From positions 3,100,001 through 3,164,000 of the forward strand of contig NC_064005.1 of the NCBI RefSeq assembly GCF_932276165.1: DNA of 64,000 nt, written 5' to 3'. This document shows positions 23,519 through 32,500 of this stretch, in pieces; the first letter of the stretch is position 1; the number at the start of each line of letters is the position of its first letter. A program made the position numbers and the translations under genes. Below the pieces are notes generated by a model. It searched no databases, was not told the DNA's origin, and saw only the letters and a list, made by a program, of their open reading frames with translations. Origin of the DNA: Plutella xylostella (lineage: Eukaryota; Arthropoda; Insecta; Lepidoptera; Plutellidae).

Positions 23519-26500
23519 TACTCTTTCACGCCAAAACTACTGAACGGATTTGAATGAAATTTGGTATGCTTAAGGTCTAGACCCTGGGAAAGAACATAGG
23601 CTACTTTTTATCCCGGAATTCCCACGGGAAAACTTTTTAAGGCGAAGCGAAGCGCGCGGGAACAGCTATTTATTATAAATTCAAAAATATTTACAATAGT
23701 TGAACAGTTTTAAAGAGTTAAGTACCTAAATATAAGTAGTTAGTTACTTACTTAATTATAATTATTTACTAACGCCAATTTTTTATACATTTTATAATAA
23801 TTTAAGTAACTTGAAGTAAATAAATCCTTATCCTTACTATATATAATATTATAAATGCGAAAGTAACTGTGTCTGTCTGTCTGTCTGTCTGTTACTCTTT
23901 CACGCCAAAACTACTGAACGGATTTGAATGAAATTTGGTATACATACGGTCTAGACCCTGGGAAAGAACATAGGCTACTTTTTATCCCGGAATTCCCACG
24001 GGCAAACTTTTTAAGGCGAAGCGAAGCGCGCGGGAACAGCTAGTTAAATATAAATATCAACACCCAAGACCCGAGTAGGGGTAGACGACGAGTTCTCGAG
24101 TGGAGACCACGAACAGGCAAACGCAGCGTGGGACGCCCTCCTGCCCGCTGGACTGACGACCTTAGGCGGGTAGCCGGTAGTGGTTGGATGACGAAGGCCG
24201 AGGACCGAGTGTTGTGGCGCTCCTTGGGAGAGGCCTATGTCCAGCAGTGGATGATTATTGGCTGATGATGATAACCTACACATTTTAGTTAACCTACAGT
24301 CCCTGCTGTACATTTAGTAACCACCACAGCCAGATGTAGCCAGATGTACAGAAATGAAACCATTACAGCAATGTTCGAAATAGTAATCGGGCTAATGAAC
24401 CAGAGATCGGGTGGATGCGATCGAGATCTCGTTAGCAGATTGCGTTTGTGAGATTAGTTGAATGTTGAATGTTGAATGTGCATTGCATATTGTCTCAAGA
24501 TTCAATGACAATTATTGTGCTCACAGTCAAAGCTCAATGCAGGCTCCTTATCGCGGACTTATTTAGATAACGATTTTCAGATTCAAATTGTATTGAATTT
24601 GACACTACTTATACTCTGTCCATTATATTATTGGTTTTTAGACATTTGAAATCCCATACATATTTGACAACTGCAAAGGAAAACCAACTTTACTTACCAG
24701 ACATAAGGAAACGTCTAAAATACAATAACATAGTGGAAGCTCTATAGTAAATGTTATTTCTTTTTTACTTCGCAATAGGGCCCAAGACTAGGGTGCGGTG
24801 TTCCCATACTCCAATTCTGTTAAAAATCTGCGTAGGCTAATCGTTGAGTGTCAAAACTATAAAACACACATTCTTCATACTAATGTGGATTTCTAAAATA
24901 ATATTAAAATTTTCGTCCAAGACCTTTTGTGATTGTGGATCTTTTTTTTAAAGCTTAATATAAAAGTAACAAGACTAACCACAGTAGTATTCGAATTGTT
25001 ACATTACCCAAATAAAGCAGGATGTAGAAAGCCCGGGCCATTTTTATAGGCTCGTAAGCAAACAGATGGGATAATAAAAAAATACATAAATATGTAATTT
25101 ACGTAGTTTATAGGAAATAGGTACGTATTTGGATTCGAGATTATATCTAAGTACCTACATCAGAATATTATGTAGGTCACTGATTTGATGTTACAAATTT
25201 ACAATACATAATATACCTATACTTACGTAAAGTCTGATGGGAGCCTTTAGGCCCGGTACGATCAGGGGCGGAGTTTTTGAATAATTTCTAATAGGTATAT
25301 TAAATTTTATTGTTTTTAAGTAGGTATTAATATACATAAAATTATTTTAGATTTACACGTACTCAGGTATTCTGAGAACATTTTTGCTCATTTTGCAGAA
25401 AATATTCCCCTTCTTCACACCTGAGAATTGCTTTATGCTTTATAATTATAATTTTATGCAATTAGATCTGCACTGAATCATCTCAAGAATTTTAAAAATA
25501 GTAATTCTCAGTACCTTCAGTTTTGCTAGACTGCGAAAAATTTAAATACAAGGGCGGCCCTCACATTTGTCACTGATTAAATGGCTATTAATGAACCGGG
25601 TTTCGGTTCGTACACAGACAGAGGGGTTTCGAATTTATCGCCTTGATATTTAAGGCGAGTAATCGAAATTCCGCGGAAATATTCGATTACTCACCCCTGT
25701 TGTATGAATGTAGAGTTTGATTCCAGCTGTATTGGTAATATTGAATAATGAAAATTGGGTAACCATTAAATCATTCAACATTACCTCTAATATGTAGGTG
25801 CATAAGATGCTCTTTTTTGCTACTTTTTAGTTTTGTACCGAAAAATGGGAACTCAAATCTGTAATGTTGCTAGTTAGGAACATAACTTATTTATTTATTT
25901 ATAAAACGACAATTATATAAAAAGAAACACAAGATATACAGCCTCGTAAGTACATACATAAGTAATGTATGTACTTACGAGGCTGTATTTTTTAACACCC
26001 AAATTAAGTATTATAGATAATATAAATAAAAATGTGGCTCGGTTATTTTCATACGGTTTTTGCAGATCCTACCTTACTAAACCTAACATCTTGACTTTTT
26101 AAATAAGTTTTTTATACATACGTACTACGCATTGTGAGGGCCGATTTACCTTTAGTACATAGGTATGCACCATATAAAGATAAATTGGCCTAAATTGGCC
26201 CGCACAATGCGTAATTCTTAGTGAAAAAACTTTTTGCAATAAAATTCCTCCAGTCGCCTTCTGGACCTAGCCAAGACGTGTAAATGGTAAAATTATTCTG
26301 ATATCATGGAAACTGCAATTACATTTCATCACGCATACTCGCTGACGCCCTTAAGTTCCTACCATTCCAGTGCATTTTTAAAATTTACGTACGACAGATT
26401 TACGGTCCCATTGTTGTAGGCTGTTTACTTAGGAACTTAAGACACCTACTTACACTTTTTTTTAATATCATGCGCGACTGCTGCGATTGATGAGTTGGGT

Positions 26501-29500
26501 AGTATTATGGAAGGAATCATATGAATAAGTTCTCGATAATAGAATTAATTTGACTGTGTCCCACTAGTTGCATTTACACTCACGGGCAAAGAAACAGTTC
26601 CACTCACAAAATATCGACACCAAGCAGCCCCAATTTTTTCAAATATTTAAATTCAAATTTGGAATAAAATATTATCGTTTTTAGTTGGTAATATCCTGAC
26701 ATCCTGATGCTCAGTTAAATTTAACTTCAATGTTGCAGAAGGCGTCATTAAGCTAGTGTTTTCCGTTTAGGAGTAATTTGGTGCTTTTCTCAGTGGAAAC
26801 TTTTCATTTCCCGTGAGTGTACTTAAATCTCAAAGGTGGCCTCCACGCATCATGGTTCCCGGGTACAGACTACTACAGACCGTCCCGGGCTAGATCTATT
26901 CACTATGAGTGCACAGTGCAATATCAAACGGTCCTCATAAGTACAAGTATGATAACTGAGAGGTCACTCTATTTGCCAAAAAAACTAATATTCGAAGAAC
27001 TGCTGCGCGTGCCTCGACTCTATCTCGTTGTATTAAACGTGCCGATTGCACGACAGCTCCCGTTCTTTCGTCAGTATAGAGTAACCCCTCCACAGCCGAG
27101 GCATCCGTTCATTCTCAGAAAAAGTAAGTATCTACTCGTATAATAATTAAGAACCAGATTTTTTGTTTCTGATTTCTCTATGTAGAGGACATGGTCCATT
27201 TAAGGGTAGTAATTTAGGACACTATGTTGCCGCCCTTGTTCCAGTTTGTACTTGTGAACCTTCCGTGATTCCATTGAGGAACTGGTTATATAAATGTACC
27301 AATTAATACTATATTTGTTGGCGGCTTTCGAATGCTGCAGCGAAGTATTCGAAGAATTTTACGGTTTCATAAATAAATTTAATACTTAATGTAAGTGAAT
27401 AATATAAGTACTTATTCAGAATCGATACATTATTTTTAGTTTTTTTTCTAGTTAGACTTCTAAGCACATTAACTATCTATCTGACGACCGAATGGCGCAG
27501 TGGTTAGTGACCCTGACTACTGAGCCGAAGGTCCCGGGTTCGATTCCCGGCTGGGGCAGATATTTGTTTAAAGACAAATATTTGTACTCGGGTCTTGAGT
27601 GTTGATATTTATATTTAATATGTATCTATCTATGTATTTGTGTAGATATATCAGCTGTCCGATACCCATAACACAGGCTCTGCCTAGCTTGGGGTCGGAT
27701 GGCCGTGTGTGAAGATGTCCCCACATATTATTATTATATTATTATTATCTACTTAGGTATATCTACTACGAATTTTATGACTGACATTTCCGCTTGCAGG
27801 CTGATATATCCGCCACACTATGCAACTTTATTAACATTAGTGCCAATTTCTCCATGGTCGGTTAGAGCATAACCAGGTATTAGTTGTTGACTTTTGACAC
27901 ATCTGTCAAGAATTTTTTATGGAAATGACGTATGTTTATGAACCAATAAAATATAAAATTCTTGATAGATGTGTCAAAAGTCAACCACTAATAGGGTAAA
28001 CTACCCAATTATTGACACTTTAAGACGAGTTGTCTGCAAAACTGGCCATAAATACGCATAAAATATTAGTATTGTGGTATTTTTTTCTGTAGCGGTTTCA
28101 GGTTTATATTCATTTATAATATTTTTGACAAAACAATGACCCTATAGTCTTAGTTTTTTATTATCAGCTATAAATTTGAAAGAACCCCTATTTCCCAATT
28201 ATTGACACGCGTTTTCCAATTTATGACACCTCCTGTACCAATTATTGACATGCTTGATATTAGGTAATAAAAACCGTTTTTAACAGGAATTAAACCTTTA
28301 GGAGGGTACCATATGTCCGGTTCTCTATTTGGTATATCACGGTGATATATTGAAACACCATAAGTGTCACATACCATAAGTCGTCAGCTAGTTATCTGAC
28401 ATACCATATGTACTGCATCTAATACTGATGCTAGCAGACTAGTCCCACTGAGTTAGGCTGCTTCGTCTCATGATCTCCTGGGCATTTCTCAAAGGTTCCA
28501 GCCAGTGCGTCCTGCTGCTGATGCCATATGGTTCAGAAACGTGGTCACGGCTGGGCTAACAGGTCCACTGATATAAAGTCGTAATGCGGACTGAAATGGG
28601 GTAATCAATCCATCAGAGAACCAATGTGAGATGCCAATAGGCCAGCCACCCAAGAAGAAAGACAGTTGGAGTAATCGAGTTCTCGAGTGGAGGTAACGAA
28701 CAGGCAAGCGTGACATAGCACGCCTTTTGGCCATCAGGACCAAGGCTGATCTTAGACATGTACCTGGTAAGTAGCTGCTGGAAGAGAAAGGCCAAAGAAA
28801 AAGTGTGGTGTAGCTTTGTCCCATCTGTATTGATGAAGACATCATGAATCATGAATATGCCTCTGATATCTCCAGTTTATGCTCGCAGAACTACACGTAG
28901 CATCCTTGAGGGTTGGCCTGTAGATAAACATGTTCAAGACTAAGGTAATATCCAGTGTCCCAATCGAAACGAACGATACCGCTGGATATCATTCAATTTT
29001 GTGAATCTTAACACCTATCTTGATCATTGTTTACCCGCCGGGTCAGAATCCCAGTTTTAATAGATTACGAGGTGGATTCAGCTGGGTGGGAAGAAGTGTG
29101 CAGGACACTTTTGGACAGGCAAAATGATGACAGGTGGACGTAGAGCAGTTGGCAGGCCACCTGCCTCTGATAGTCAGACGACTTCGTATAGGTTGCAGGA
29201 AGGCAGTGAGAAGTGAAGCAGGAAAAGTTATTTTTTGAGTGTCATAGTATAGTAAGCCCCCATAAAAATATTTATCGTTTATGAGACTAATTATTGACAC
29301 TTTGCCTATATATAGACATGTCAATAATAGGGAAATAGATTACTGACACTATGTCGATAATTGGATTTCACTGTATTGACACTGTGTCATGAATTGGAAA
29401 TTCGTGTGGGATAAATGATTAAATAGTGTTAACATGATCATTATAGGATATACTACCGGAAAAAGCAAAAATATTAACATGAAAACAAAAAACATTCCTT

Positions 29501-32500
29501 CCAATTATTGACCCAATATGTCAATATTAGGATAATATACCGAAAGTGCTACCTATAATTGACACCACCTAAATTCGAAGTTATAACCGAAAATAAGTGG
29601 TTTTTGAGGTAAGAAATGGAAAAGGAATATTGTTTAATTTTCAGTCCAAATAACAAATTTATAATTTTTTAAAAGAAATACTAGCAAATTTCTTCTTAAA
29701 GTAGCCACTGTCCTTTGCAAAAAGCGATCCAAGATGGCGGAATTTGAAGAAGCAACGGAGAGGCACGAATTGTCTATGTTTTATTGGTCAGCCATTGCTG
29801 TAAAAAGGACTGCCGAGTGTTACCATTACAGAATAACTATTACTGCTGCATTCAAAGATAAATATCACTAAATAGAACGAAGCGTTGTCTTGTTTTCTTT
29901 AATTATTCCGCGCTGTGTCAATAAATGGAGGGGTGTCAACAATAGGGTAGTTTACCCTACCTGATTATGCTCTAACCGACTATGAATAAATTGGCACTTA
30001 GCGTATTAAATTAACGGGGATGTCACTGTCACTGATAAAAGTCTACCATCCGAAGAGGCTACCTAAACGCTATCGGATGACAAATATAAATAATAGAAAC
30101 GCTATTAAGATTACAATCATCACGAAGTTATTATAATTTATAAATGGATGAATATTTAATCTGACATGAGCGTGCATTTAATTGAGTTTATTAAAATTAT
30201 TCACTTAGAACGTAAAGAGAACGTTTACAACCATTCAATAAATTAATCAACCGTGATAATATCTGATGCTAATAGCCCAAGTGTAGTCAAATCAATTAAT
30301 ATTATTGATTTACTGGTTCTGAAATAGTTCTCAAATTTATTGCATTGTAAGTATTAATACAATTAAACGGGTAACAGTAGGAATAGCACAATAAATTATA
30401 TTTTTACAATTCTTACTCGATAAACTTTCGGCTTTAGTACGGCTTTCTGGCTTTCTGACTGAGTACCTATATGTTTTGATAATTTGCCCAAAAAACGCCG
30501 GATGTCCTCACTACTCTGAAGGTAAGATTCAAAGCCCTGTGTGGGCTGGATGTGGCTTCAACGCTGGAATGCCGAAAAGTGGATCCCTGCAAGGCACAAT
30601 ACAATTTCAATTGCGTCTGATTTGCCGGTAATCAAGTGGTTAAACGACGCCTGCCGGACCACCACGGGATGCCTTAACCCGACCCCGGTTTGTATGCTGT
30701 AATCACTGTACGGTGAAGCTCCCACAGAAGGCCTAGCACGGGGCACAAGACGCGCAGTTTCGAGAGCGAGTGCGACAGAAAACTTTTGTCACGTCTTGCC
30801 GTTGGGCACTAAATAAAACGACACTCTGACTACACCTGACTGGCTAAAACCTGGTATAATCTTTATCATTAATTAATATAAGACGTGGCAGTCCTCTAAT
30901 TAGGTGTGAGTGTTTGTTTTTTTAGTCATCTAATCTTCATACAAAAATACTTTCAAAAGCTGAACTGAACAAGACAGTTTTTGATACCGATTTTCCATAA
31001 TAATAAATGGTATGATGGTATCATTGAAATAAAATGTAAATAGATAGATAGAGTAATCTTTATTTGTACACCAAGAAATAATTAACAATTTTAAATAGAA
31101 AAAAAGCGGGCTTATCGCTTATGGCGATGTCTAAAAATGTACTACGATAGTAATATTAGTTTAATGGATGGTATCGATTATTTGGTCCATAAACTGAATG
31201 GTAATATTATGTAATGTGTACTTCAAGTATACGGAGGTAATCTATTCCTAGGTTGTTTTGTTAGACACATAAAAAAGGCGTTATCCTTGAAAGGGTTTGG
31301 TAAAAACTTTCGTACGTCCACCCGCTAGCGTTTTGTGAGCAATTTCCTCCGTGATTTAAAGCTATCATTTCCTCTGTATAACTCGCTGTTTGTGCACTTT
31401 TTCCATCGGGTTTTTTACGTTGAATAATCATAAAAGGAACTGTTTTAAAAAAAAACAAGGCTTTGTGACTTAGGTAATTACACCGACCTAATTATAGTGG
31501 CCTACCTCACTATCTTTTTTTTAAATTTATTTCTACTTCCTTTATTTTATTTTTTAACCTGTAATTAAGTCACTACATTTTTTGAAAAATTTATAGGTAA
31601 TTATATATAATAGGTACATTATAAAATATACAATGTAGCAGCAAGTACCCAATTACTTACTTAATGATAATTTCACATCGCTTTGTTTTCAAGAATGTCC
31701 CATAGCAGTAGGACTGTCATTATACTGTCAGTTGGTTTGACGTTTATAATCTGTGTATTCAGGAAATAACAGCGAGGCCACTCTTGCTTACGAAAAACAG
31801 ATCGCTTCTGAACTAACCTCGACTCTATCTCGTTGTATTAATCGTATGGATTGCAAGATAGCTAACATTCGTTCGTTTTTTGTGAAATTAGAGTAACCCT
31901 AACCTACCTACCTAAGGCGGTTCTCACACTGGCACGCATCACGCTGCGTGTTGCGTGATTGCGTCTCCGAACGTAAATTGTAAGTATCTCCGTTTGTATA
32001 CATAACTTCTTATTACTTATAATTTATTAAAGTTTAACATTTCACATTTTTCACATCGTATTTCATACTTTATTCAATAATTTAGCACGTAGTGAGTGTG
32101 CAGCGCGGCAGCGTCGCGTGATCTGTATCTGAAAGCCGCGTGCCCGGGGACAGGGAACTGAAAACACGAACCGGTTTGAACTGGAATGTACCTGCAAACC
32201 TCGGGTTCACAATGGCAGCTGTGGTGTACGCTCACTATCAGAACATGCATAGGTACACACACATATAATAAATATATTTAATGTATTTATTAGGTCAGTG
32301 GCATCACAGGGGAAGCGGCTGAAAATCAGCGCGGTAGTAGGTATAAACCCCTATCACCGCATAAGCTGAGCCGCCGTCCGTTTCGGTGCTTGGCAACACA
32401 CACCTAAGTACCTATTGTTTTTGTTTCATTTGTAGTTGTACAGTCCAACTGAAAAGTATTTATCATTGTAATTAAAAGTTAGGATCCACTTTCGTTTTCA

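Noticed and set aside
23474..23520. CRISPR-like direct repeats
   Set aside because: Simple (GTCT)n microsatellite in a eukaryotic transposon; no spacers.
26817..27143. 108-codon frame in intron 1
   Set aside because: Covers the end of one MITE and a GTAACCCTCC-family element; an accidental frame.
28489..28845. 118-codon frame shared with 52379-52633
   Set aside because: Lies within the 2-kb repeat, partly antisense to a LINE-like stretch; conservation follows from copy identity, not coding.
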